Origin: Candidatus Moraniibacteriota bacterium
GTDB lineage: Bacteria > Patescibacteriota > Minisyncoccia > Moranbacterales > UBA1568
Assembly: GCA_018499985.2 (NCBI GenBank)
Contig: JAHBAT020000019.1
Span: 1 to 36,515, forward strand
Direction: 5' to 3'
DNA length: 36,515 bases
Below the pieces are notes generated by a model. That model ran no database searches. It was not told the origin of the DNA and saw nothing but the letters and a program-made list of their open reading frames with translations. Positions 1 through 5,948 of this stretch are shown piece by piece. A program made the translations under genes and the position numbers. Every line of letters begins with the position of its first letter. Within the stretch, counting starts at the first letter, position 1.

Positions 1-110
1 ACTTATACCGACTAAGAACTGACTTACGCAGAAGAGTATTTCTGTAGTGGTCCGCTTCAAGTCTGTATGAGTCCGTATGGTGACAGAATCCGGCTTATAG
101 ATCTGTTTTG
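1..110 (+). ncRNA. rnpB: RNase P RNA, 3' end (partial, cut by contig start)
   Basis: Positions 82-98 read GACAGAATCCGGCTTAT. This matches the strongly conserved 3' core of bacterial RNase P RNA (E. coli: GACAGAACCCGGCTTAT), which forms the 3' half of the P4 helix, followed by a short P1 3' strand. Upstream, 29-44 can form a small hairpin (CAGAA/TTCTG) in a place that suits P18, and the stretch around 61-75 (TGTATGAGTCC) resembles the joining segment before P4 in E. coli (TGAATGACTGTCC). The 5' half lies outside the window, so helix pairing cannot be confirmed. The 3' end near 110 is estimated. No T-tailed terminator hairpin is visible just after it. Confidence 0.82.
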
Positions 111-147
111 ATAAAGAAAAGTAACCAAGATAATACGGTATCAATCA

Positions 148-177
148 TTTATCCCGTTAGAGTATAATAGGGATAAA
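148..177 (+). promoter_or_regulatory. Probable promoter of the sugar transferase gene with an operator-like inverted repeat
   Basis: A consensus -10 hexamer TATAAT lies at 163-168 with no good -35 at the usual distance. It is bracketed by a perfect 8-bp inverted repeat, TTTATCCC (148-155) and GGGATAAA (170-177), with 14 bp between. The left arm is also part of a 17-bp motif (147-163, minus strand) that recurs at 26998-27014. The site lies between the end of rnpB and the sugar transferase, about 75 bases before its ATG. Transcription factor binding is inference. Confidence 0.5.
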
Positions 178-253
178 GGTTCAGGGTTACGGTATATTTA
201 GAGACTCATATACATTCTAGAGCATAGATAATAATTAGTTGTACTCTAACGGG

Positions 254-1678
254 ATGAAGCGATCAGAAGTTTATTTTAGTACAGTTCAGGTTCCTCTTGA
301 TTTTCTCATGATTCTTTTAGCGGCTACCTCCGCTTATTTTTTGCGTGATTTACCAATTTTTGAAGGGTATGTTTCCAAGGTATTCAATCTTAATTTTGTT
401 GACTATATTTGGTTTGTAGCATATTTAGCGCCGTTTTGTTTGTTGATTTTTGCACTCGAAGGATTGTATACGATGCGGGTCACTCGTCGTTTTTGGCCAG
501 AGTTTTATCGTGTTGGTAAGGCAACTGGTTTGGCCCTCATCATTTTGATTATTGTTATCTTTTTGAATCGAGAGTGGTTTTCTTCACGTTTTGTTATTTT
601 GTTTGGTTGGGGATTTAGTGTGCTGTACATCGCAGGTGCTCGCCTGATCGTGCAACGTGTTCAGAAGTGGCTTTTGACTACCAGAGAAATCGGTGTGCAC
701 CGAGTGCTTCTTATTGGGAATAACGAGAAGATTAATCGTATGAAGCGTCTCTTTGCTCGTAATAAGAGTCTTGGCTACAAAGTGGTAGATCAGATAGAAG
801 TAGCCAGTGTGAGCCTTATCAAAGATATTCGTTTGGAGAAGGGTGTGGATGAAATTATCGTAGGCGACACGAGTTTGACGGATGAAGAGCTAGAAAAACT
901 TTTTGACTATTGTCAGATCAACAACATTACTTATAAACACCTTCCTACAAGTATGCAGACTTCCCGGGTCAGCATGAGCGTGTTTTATGGTGAGCCCATG
1001 ATTGAGTATCAGCACACACCACTTGATGGTTGGGGAAAGGTTTTGAAGCGTATTTTTGATATTGTGGCCGGTAGCATTCTGACCTTGATTGCAAGTCCTA
1101 TCATGCTTATTGTAGCTATCCTTATCAAGATAGAAGATGGTAGCGGACCAATTATCTACAAGAATAAGCGCATTGGAGAAAATGGCGAAAAATTCTTTGT
1201 CTATAAGTTTCGTTATATGCAGTGGAAATACTGCATCACCAAAGAAAACCCAGATATGGAAGAGGCGATTCTCTTTGAGAAGAAGCTTATCGAGGAACGC
1301 AATGTCCGCAAAGGTGGCGTGCTCTATAAAATCAAAGACGATCCTCGTCGTATGAAAATAGGTGCTTTTATTGAGCGTTTCTCGCTTGATGAGTTGCCAC
1401 AGTTTTTTAATGTGCTTCGTGGTGATATGAGTCTTGTGGGTCCACGTCCACATCAAGAACGTGAAGTGGAGCAGTATGCTGAGTACCACCGTCGCCTCCT
1501 TACGATTAAGCCAGGAGTGACTGGTATGGCACAGGTTTCGGGACGCTCAGATTTGGCCTTTGAAGATGAGTATCGCTTAGATGTCTTTTATATTGAAAAT
1601 TGGAATCTTCTTTTGGATATCATCATTTGTCTCAAGACCGCTTCGGCCTTAGTGAAGCGTCGTAAAAACATGAAATAG
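254..1678 (+). CDS. Polyprenyl-phosphate sugar-1-phosphate transferase (initiating sugar transferase)
   Basis: This 474-residue membrane enzyme should transfer a sugar-1-phosphate from a UDP-sugar to undecaprenyl phosphate, the first step of glycan assembly at the inner face of the membrane. Several hydrophobic segments fill about residues 12-140. A Rossmann-like domain follows (about 148-235), then the catalytic PF02397 domain with KRIFD (265-269), the Asp-Glu dyad in SLDELPQ (377-383) and VGPRP (395-399). FRYM replaces the usual FRSM, and the catalytic domain carries an insertion around residues 322-370, so it is longer than in typical WbaP/EpsL proteins. The ATG at 254 is preferred over a TTG at 239 because family members begin with a similar Lys/Arg-Ser segment. 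No SD is present, and the ATG overlaps the repeated ACTCTAACGGGAT motif. The sugar substrate cannot be read from sequence. Confidence 0.92.
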   Translation: MKRSEVYFSTVQVPLDFLMILLAATSAYFLRDLPIFEGYVSKVFNLNFVDYIWFVAYLAPFCLLIFALEGLYTMRVTRRFWPEFYRVGKATGLALIILIIVIFLNREWFSSRFVILFGWGFSVLYIAGARLIVQRVQKWLLTTREIGVHRVLLIGNNEKINRMKRLFARNKSLGYKVVDQIEVASVSLIKDIRLEKGVDEIIVGDTSLTDEELEKLFDYCQINNITYKHLPTSMQTSRVSMSVFYGEPMIEYQHTPLDGWGKVLKRIFDIVAGSILTLIASPIMLIVAILIKIEDGSGPIIYKNKRIGENGEKFFVYKFRYMQWKYCITKENPDMEEAILFEKKLIEERNVRKGGVLYKIKDDPRRMKIGAFIERFSLDELPQFFNVLRGDMSLVGPRPHQEREVEQYAEYHRRLLTIKPGVTGMAQVSGRSDLAFEDEYRLDVFYIENWNLLLDIIICLKTASALVKRRKNMK

Positions 1679-1683
1679 CTTTT

Positions 1684-1715
1684 ACTCCCACGAACCCTCG
1701 TGGGAGTATTTGTTT
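1684..1715 (+). terminator. Rho-independent terminator after the sugar transferase gene
   Basis: A 10-bp perfect stem (1684-1693 with 1698-1707) with a 4-base ACCC loop starts five bases after the stop codon and is followed by a T-rich run (TATTTGTTT). This ends the sugar transferase transcript before the next gene. Confidence 0.88.
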
Positions 1716-1725
1716 GTGGTATACT
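1716..1725 (+). promoter_or_regulatory. Extended -10 promoter of the YvlD-like gene
   Basis: TATACT at 1720-1725 is preceded by TG in the extended -10 position (TGTGGTATACT). It lies directly after the upstream terminator and 23 bases before the next ATG, so the expected leader is short. No -35 box is obvious because the terminator stem occupies that place. Confidence 0.5.
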
Positions 1726-1748
1726 AAGAATACTTAATACATATACAT

Positions 1749-2102
1749 ATGTCTGTACTCGTACGTTGGATTTTGTCGGCACTTGCCTTTATTGCAGTAG
1801 CCAATCTGGTACCAGGTATTACGGTAGCCAGCTTTTGGACCGCTCTTGTTTTGGCGCTTCTTTGGGGACTTATTGGTGTCACTATCAAGCCAATTGTCCT
1901 TGTCCTAACTCTTCCAATTAATGTACTGACTCTCGGGATATTTACCTTTATCATCAATGGCTTTTTTCTCTCCCTTCTTGGAGGTATTGTAAAAGGCTTT
2001 GAAGTCAAGGGTTTCTGGGTAGCGGTTTTGGGCGCAATTGTTCTTTCAGTTATCAATATGCTTATCAATTGGGGCTTGGAAAGAACAAAGGCTTCAAGCT
2101 AA
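1749..2102 (+). CDS. YvlD-like four-TM membrane protein (PF04020, 'phage holin family IV')
   Basis: This 117-residue protein has four hydrophobic segments (roughly residues 5-22, 28-50, 57-80 and 87-108). It shows the family pattern of an N-terminal W/L-rich helix, a VPGI turn (residues 21-24), a PI-x-VLTLPIN segment (about 48-57) and a closing INW-containing helix. PF04020 proteins, such as B. subtilis YvlD, are small inner-membrane proteins. The holin label is historical, and a role in envelope stress has been suggested for relatives. The gene stands alone between two terminators with its own extended -10, so it is probably not part of the glycan operons. The ATG has no SD. The family call is solid; the function is not known. 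Confidence 0.82.
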   Translation: MSVLVRWILSALAFIAVANLVPGITVASFWTALVLALLWGLIGVTIKPIVLVLTLPINVLTLGIFTFIINGFFLSLLGGIVKGFEVKGFWVAVLGAIVLSVINMLINWGLERTKASS

Positions 2103-2115
2103 GAAACAAAATTGC

Positions 2116-2145
2116 AAAAAGCCCTCTAAGAGGGCTTTTTTGTTT
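2116..2145 (+). terminator. Rho-independent terminator after the YvlD-like gene
   Basis: An 11-bp stem made of an A-tract plus GCCCTC (2116-2126) pairs with GAGGGC plus a T-tract (2130-2140), with a 3-base loop. The flanking A and T runs make it work in either direction, and the gene's stop lies 13 bases upstream. Confidence 0.9.
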
Positions 2146-2172
2146 GACAAATACACGCTTGAGGAGTATTCA
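2144..2172 (+). promoter_or_regulatory. Sigma70-type promoter of the YdcF/DUF218-like gene
   Basis: A consensus -35 TTGACA (2144-2149) and TATTCA (2167-2172) are separated by exactly 17 bp. The -35 overlaps the tail of the preceding terminator, so this gene is transcribed independently. It is among the best promoter matches in the window. Confidence 0.65.
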
Positions 2173-2195
2173 GAAGGTAGTTCCAAAAGTCGACA

Positions 2196-2206
2196 AAGGA
2201 GAGGAA
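2196..2206 (+). promoter_or_regulatory. Strong Shine-Dalgarno sequence
   Basis: AAGGAGAGGAA ends one base before the ATG at 2208; its AAGGAG core sits at about standard spacing and its purine run fixes the start. Nearly every other gene in the window lacks an SD, which makes this site unusual here. Confidence 0.75.
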
Positions 2207-2207
2207 G

Positions 2208-2792
2208 ATGTCGGTAAGGGCCATTTTTTTGAATGCCTTTGTTGGCAAGACTGCCAATAACAGGGCGCGTATCATACAGGAGCGACTATCCGCTGCTCTG
2301 GGGCGGTTTCAAAACCGTTGCCTGTGTGACGAAGAAGACCAGATCAAGAAAATCGTGGTGGTCGGTGAAGATGGGTGCTTAGGCGGCTTCGCCACTGATA
2401 TCATGATGCGTCTGGGTTATGCTGGCGTACCGGAGGATGTCATCGTAGTCGCTGGCAACGCCAAGAATACCTTCGAAGCCATCGAGCTTTTTGTGACAAA
2501 AGTCACGGAGCTTTATCCTGGCCAACATGTCAGGGTACACGTGGCGACACACGAATGGCTTCTTCCGAGGACGCTTTTCTACATGGGTCACTGGAAGCCA
2601 AACAAATCGCTACCGCCTCCGGCTCTGAAGATGAAAAGCTGTTGCCCTTGTGTGGGCTATCAGCCGAATCTGCGGGAGCGTCTGCGAGAGTTCTTTCGCA
2701 GAGGTGATGCCGGTTACATCTTGGCCCAGCAGCGTGATCCGCTTTGGTGGCATAAGCAGCAGCAACTACTTGATCCCATCAGCACTTTCTGA
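2208..2792 (+). CDS. YdcF/DUF218-like protein, tentative
   Basis: This 194-residue protein is not confidently assigned. Its middle resembles the DUF218 (YdcF/SanA/ElyC) fold: a hydrophobic strand IVVVGEDG (49-56), then GVPEDVIV (73-80), NAKNTFEA (84-91, like the family's S-x-NT-x-EN), and HVATHEWLLPRTLFYMG (111-127, like the family's VTS-x-YH-x-xRA). The N-terminal part begins with another predicted strand (AIFLNAF, 5-11), and the C-terminal tail has a CCPC cluster (145-148) and many Arg/Gln residues. There is no signal peptide or TM helix, unlike SanA/ElyC, so it is probably cytoplasmic. Codon choice is visibly more GC-rich than in neighbours, and it has its own promoter, SD and terminator. 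It may be a transferred or highly expressed single gene unrelated to glycan synthesis. Confidence 0.6.
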   Translation: MSVRAIFLNAFVGKTANNRARIIQERLSAALGRFQNRCLCDEEDQIKKIVVVGEDGCLGGFATDIMMRLGYAGVPEDVIVVAGNAKNTFEAIELFVTKVTELYPGQHVRVHVATHEWLLPRTLFYMGHWKPNKSLPPPALKMKSCCPCVGYQPNLRERLREFFRRGDAGYILAQQRDPLWWHKQQQLLDPISTF

Positions 2793-2825
2793 AGGAGAAA
2801 GCTACAACTAACTTTCGCTTTGAAG

Positions 2826-2870
2826 GGACCGCAAGAGATATTATCTTCTGCGGTCTTCTTCTTTTTCAAA
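2826..2870 (+). terminator. Rho-independent terminator overlapping the end of the convergent gene
   Basis: GACCGCA (2827-2833) pairs with TGCGGTC (2849-2855), and inner pairs reach a 3-base loop at 2840-2842. A pyrimidine/T-rich tail (TTCTTCTTTTTC) follows. The right arm and tail also encode the last residues (acidic and RRR) of the minus-strand protein that stops at 2841, so terminator and coding sequence share the same bases. Confidence 0.75.
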
Positions 2871-3551
2871 AATAATCCAGAGACCGAGAGAAAACCCTCC
2901 CAGAATAGTAAAGCCAAAGAGAAGAAGGAGAGGAAGTCCTTTGATATATGTTGGTTTGTACTGGGACATGCGCTCTATGAGTCGCCAGGTATCAGCTGCA
3001 AATGAATCGGTACTATAGGCAGGACGAAGCTGGAGGGTTTCGTTTTCGTAAACTTTATTTTTAGATACAGCGGTGTAGCTCTTGCCAGCAAGCTCGTTTG
3101 TATTGATATACGGAGCATCATTGGTTTTTCGGTCATAGGGAGAAGTATAAGTAATATACGCGCAGTATTTCTTCTCCATCGACTCTGGTATGCGCTCAAA
3201 GGTGAAGCGGGTGTAGTTTAATGGTTTTGGCTTGAGAGGTGTCCAGCTGTCAGTGGCAAGTGTATGGGCACAAGATTCATCACGCAACTCAAACACAAGC
3301 GCCTCTCCTGGCCAGAGGTCTAGACCCCCGATATGCACCTTGACCTCCGAAAGACCATTTTCTTGAGCGACAAATACCTGAGAAAGAGGCTTGTCTATAG
3401 AAAGACGGGCACGATCTTTTTTGCCAAGAAAATTATAGTCAGAATCAGGAAAATGCAGCTTTGAGGTGAAGCCCAGTATGATAGAGCCAAAGCCAATAAT
3501 AAAGGCTCCTAGGAGGATTTTTTGAGCTGTAGCGGCATTCTGAAGGGGCAT
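2841..3551 (-). CDS. Two-TM membrane protein with an extracytoplasmic domain, unknown family
   Basis: I do not recognise this 236-residue protein. A hydrophobic helix near the N-terminus (about residues 11-29), a roughly 170-residue polar region rich in aromatic and beta-type segments, and a second helix near the C-terminus (about 206-230) before a charged tail (EKEEDRRR) suggest both ends are inside and the middle domain is outside. The domain contains isolated Cys residues that could pair. It starts 2 bases after the stop of the upstream DUF2142-like gene, so the two are surely co-transcribed, and it may be a partner of that predicted glycosyltransferase. An upstream in-frame ATG at 3602 would overlap that gene by 49 bases, so the ATG at 3551 is preferred. 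No SD. Confidence 0.7.
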   Translation of the reverse strand: MPLQNAATAQKILLGAFIIGFGSIILGFTSKLHFPDSDYNFLGKKDRARLSIDKPLSQVFVAQENGLSEVKVHIGGLDLWPGEALVFELRDESCAHTLATDSWTPLKPKPLNYTRFTFERIPESMEKKYCAYITYTSPYDRKTNDAPYINTNELAGKSYTAVSKNKVYENETLQLRPAYSTDSFAADTWRLIERMSQYKPTYIKGLPLLLLFGFTILGGFSLGLWIIFEKEEDRRR

Positions 3552-3553
3552 AT

Positions 3554-5005
3554 TTAGAGGTAGTAACGAGGAATTATGACATTGAAGATAGAGTAGAGGC
3601 AAAGAAGGAGCATACCAAGAGAGAGTGCCTTAAGAAGAGTCGTAAATTGCGCTTTATTCTTGGTAAAAAGAAAGCCTAAGCCAGTGACGATAATAAGAAA
3701 GTGGGGGACAATATTTGGCAAAAAATAGCGTCCAGGAGTGCCAATAAGAATTTCTTTGGTGATATCAAATGTTCGCCAGTCATAAAAGCGAATAGCAAAC
3801 TGAAGAGAAATAATCATACCAAGTGCTAAGCACAGGAACTTTTTAGAAGGGAGATAAGAAAAGGATTTTTTGGCAAAGAGAAAGAAAATAAATCCAAGAT
3901 AACCAAGGTATTCTAGGCACCAAATAAAAATAAGGACGGTATCAGATATCCGCGTATCGAGCCAGCCAAAGTTTCCCCAGTAAGACGTATGTGAATGAAA
4001 AAAATCATCTATAGAGAACGTCTTGTCAGTATAAGCAAGAAGTGAATTTGAAATAGAGGAAAACTGAGAGTCTGAGCCAAGTCGTAAAATAGATGAGGTA
4101 TAGGTACTAGGAATACAAATAAAGAAAATTGCAGCACTAAGAGAGATACTTATTAGCAGCACCAAGAAAGTCTTTTTGTATGACCAATGAAAGTGATCCT
4201 TAAGTAACCAAAGATAGAGTATTCCAATAGTAGGGAGAAGACAGATGGCGGGTCCTTTGGAGTAAAGTCCAAGAATAAAAGAGGTACCAAGGAGAAGGTG
4301 GTATCGATATGTAGAAGGATTTTGTAATAGGAGTATGCCAGCAAGGAAAAATAGGGTGAACGAAAAAATAAGAGCAATATCTATATTGACTATGGTGCCG
4401 GTAGCAATTAGCATGGGCTCCAGACCAATAAATAATGCAAAAAGGGTTATTTGTAACGGAGAGGTAAAAATTTTTCGAGCAATGGAATATGTAATAAGAA
4501 TAACTCCAAGGTAAACAAAAAGAGAAATGAGACGAGCAAGAAAAAAACGTTCACTAAAATTTGATAAGGAAGTGTATTTTTCGACAAAGCTAGTGAGTGT
4601 ATAGTAGAAGGATTTTGTTCCGGAGGTATTATTTGGATAAGTCTCGATAAAGCGCTTATGAGAGCGCTGATCAAAAATAGCCTCATTTGGATGTGTAGCG
4701 CTTAGCGAAAAATTCTGAGTATTCTCCTCTTGCCATTTGAGTTCATCAAATTGGTTGAGTACTCCTCCAAAGACGACTTCCTCAGAGAGATTGAATTCTC
4801 GGATATCCTGACCGTTGTGTATTATTTTTCTTTCATATAAAGGCCAATTTTTATCCTGGGGCTCAGTCTTGTATTGGATAGTTCCATAGTGAATAACCTC
4901 ATCCGGGCCTTGGTAAAGAGGGAGGGTAAATACGAAAAAAATGCCCAAAAAAGCCAGAAAAGATGTAGCGAAAAGGAAAAAGTATTTTGATTGGAAGTTT
5001 AGCAT
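3554..5005 (-). CDS. DUF2142-like polytopic membrane protein, predicted GT-C glycosyltransferase
   Basis: This 483-residue protein has about 10-12 hydrophobic segments. After the first helix it carries GPDE (33-36), in the place where DUF2142 (PF09913) proteins have P-PDE-x-x-H, and here H39 follows. Later come NFGWLD and GxxGRYFLP motifs, also typical of that family. A large extracytoplasmic loop lies between helices 1 and 2, as in GT-C enzymes that use a polyprenyl-phosphate sugar. The expected role is transfer of a sugar or assembly of glycan on the outer face; donor and acceptor are unknown. The start is ATG 5005, with TATACT hexamers immediately upstream (5007-5017 on the plus strand) that imply a leaderless or very short leader; a TTG at 5023 is the alternative. 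It is first in a two-gene minus operon. Confidence 0.78.
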   Translation of the reverse strand: MLNFQSKYFFLFATSFLAFLGIFFVFTLPLYQGPDEVIHYGTIQYKTEPQDKNWPLYERKIIHNGQDIREFNLSEEVVFGGVLNQFDELKWQEENTQNFSLSATHPNEAIFDQRSHKRFIETYPNNTSGTKSFYYTLTSFVEKYTSLSNFSERFFLARLISLFVYLGVILITYSIARKIFTSPLQITLFALFIGLEPMLIATGTIVNIDIALIFSFTLFFLAGILLLQNPSTYRYHLLLGTSFILGLYSKGPAICLLPTIGILYLWLLKDHFHWSYKKTFLVLLISISLSAAIFFICIPSTYTSSILRLGSDSQFSSISNSLLAYTDKTFSIDDFFHSHTSYWGNFGWLDTRISDTVLIFIWCLEYLGYLGFIFFLFAKKSFSYLPSKKFLCLALGMIISLQFAIRFYDWRTFDITKEILIGTPGRYFLPNIVPHFLIIVTGLGFLFTKNKAQFTTLLKALSLGMLLLCLYSIFNVIIPRYYL

Positions 5006-5040
5006 GAGTATAGTATAATACAATGGCTTAATAAAGCCAT
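4991..5040. promoter_or_regulatory. Divergent promoter region with palindrome ATGGCTT-AATA-AAGCCAT
   Basis: For the plus-strand epimerase operon, TTGGAA (4991-4996) and TATAAT (5014-5019) have a 17-bp spacer. The -35 lies inside the start of the minus gene. On the minus strand two TATACT hexamers (5012-5017 and 5007-5012) lie just before ATG 5005, giving a nearly leaderless transcript. A perfect 7-bp palindrome with a 4-base gap (5023-5040) sits over the expected plus-strand start site at about 5026 and could be an operator or a 5' hairpin. Confidence 0.55.
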
Positions 5041-5058
5041 ATAGTTTAGATTTTTTGT

Positions 5059-5943
5059 ATGTATAAATACAATCATATACTTTTAGGAGGAACTGGTTTT
5101 ATTGGAGCTGAGTTGGCACTAGCTCTTCAAGAGAGAGATGGTGGAGTGCTTGCTGTCGGTCGTCAGACTGAAGGTGTTTTGCCCCGAGGGGTTTTATTTA
5201 AAGAAGTAGAGTTAACAAATGAAGGAGGGGTAGAAAGCGTTATTTACCCTACAAAAAATATCTCCATCCTTTTGGGACAAAATTATCAAAATTTTGATAA
5301 AGCAAAAGAATTAGAGTTGCTTCATAGAATCGTAACCGTTCTCAATTCGCTGGACGTCCCTACACGGGTTTTCTATTTTTCTTCAGCACTAGTGTATGGT
5401 GATACATTTGAGCCTGCTTCTGAAGATGGAATTCCTCAGCCAGTCGATGTATATAGTCAATTTAAGTATGAGGCGGAGCAGCTGCTCCAGGAGGCATTGG
5501 CTAAAAAACATCAGCTTCGTATCTTACGATTAGCAAATGTCTACGGGTCTCCTAAGAATAAAGGTTTTATTGGACTATTGATGAAATCTGTTTCCTCTAA
5601 AATGCCTTTTACTCTTAATGGAGGAGGATTGCAAGAGCGTGATTATATGTATATTGATGATATAGTGGGAGCTATTTTGGCTATTTCTGAAAACCAAAAT
5701 GAATCCCAATGTGAGGTTATCAATATTGCTACTGGTGTTTCGAGTACCCTTAATCAGGTAGTGGCTACCATGCAAGAGCTCCTTGTTTCGCCAATTGAGT
5801 ATTTGATAAATGACATGGTACCTCAAGAAGTCAAAGTAAGCAGGATAGACAATAAAAAATTACGAGATACCTATCAGTACGCAGTGCAGTTTCCTCTTAA
5901 AGAAGGCCTGCAAAGAACATGGGAGAAATATCAGTTACATTAG
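5059..5943 (+). CDS. NAD-dependent sugar epimerase/dehydratase (extended SDR)
   Basis: This 294-residue soluble enzyme should modify a nucleotide sugar, for example as a 4-epimerase, reductase or dehydratase. It has the N-terminal Rossmann glycine motif GGTGFIG (10-16), an SSA segment (108-110) supplying the catalytic Ser, and the YSQFK form of the YxxxK motif (132-136). GGLQERDYMYIDDIV matches the substrate-domain signature of the extended SDR family. It is somewhat shorter than GalE (about 330-340), with an abbreviated region after the cofactor fold. It is the first gene of a plus-strand operon, five bases before a UDP-GlcNAc 4,6-dehydratase-like gene. It could therefore act on the 4-keto-6-deoxy product of that enzyme, much as reductases in fucosamine or QuiNAc pathways do. 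The exact substrate is inference. Confidence 0.83.
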   Translation: MYKYNHILLGGTGFIGAELALALQERDGGVLAVGRQTEGVLPRGVLFKEVELTNEGGVESVIYPTKNISILLGQNYQNFDKAKELELLHRIVTVLNSLDVPTRVFYFSSALVYGDTFEPASEDGIPQPVDVYSQFKYEAEQLLQEALAKKHQLRILRLANVYGSPKNKGFIGLLMKSVSSKMPFTLNGGGLQERDYMYIDDIVGAILAISENQNESQCEVINIATGVSSTLNQVVATMQELLVSPIEYLINDMVPQEVKVSRIDNKKLRDTYQYAVQFPLKEGLQRTWEKYQLH

Positions 5944-5948
5944 GCATT

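Noticed and set aside
3-47. Possible C-terminal end of a protein at the left edge
   Set aside because: A 14-codon open frame at the edge is uninformative, and the same bases belong to the RNase P RNA.
95-148. 17-residue minus-strand ORF beginning inside the repeated motif (ATG at 148)
   Set aside because: It would encode a short hydrophobic peptide and follows a TATACT, but it overlaps the rnpB 3' end and a 17-codon frame is easily chance. Worth revisiting only if the motif proves to mark start codons.
890-1489. 199-residue minus-strand frame opposite the sugar transferase
   Set aside because: Antisense to the conserved catalytic domain; composition rich in His/Thr as expected from a reversed frame.
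1749-2102. Reading the YvlD-like gene as a prophage holin
   Set aside because: The holin name of PF04020 is historical; no phage genes are near.
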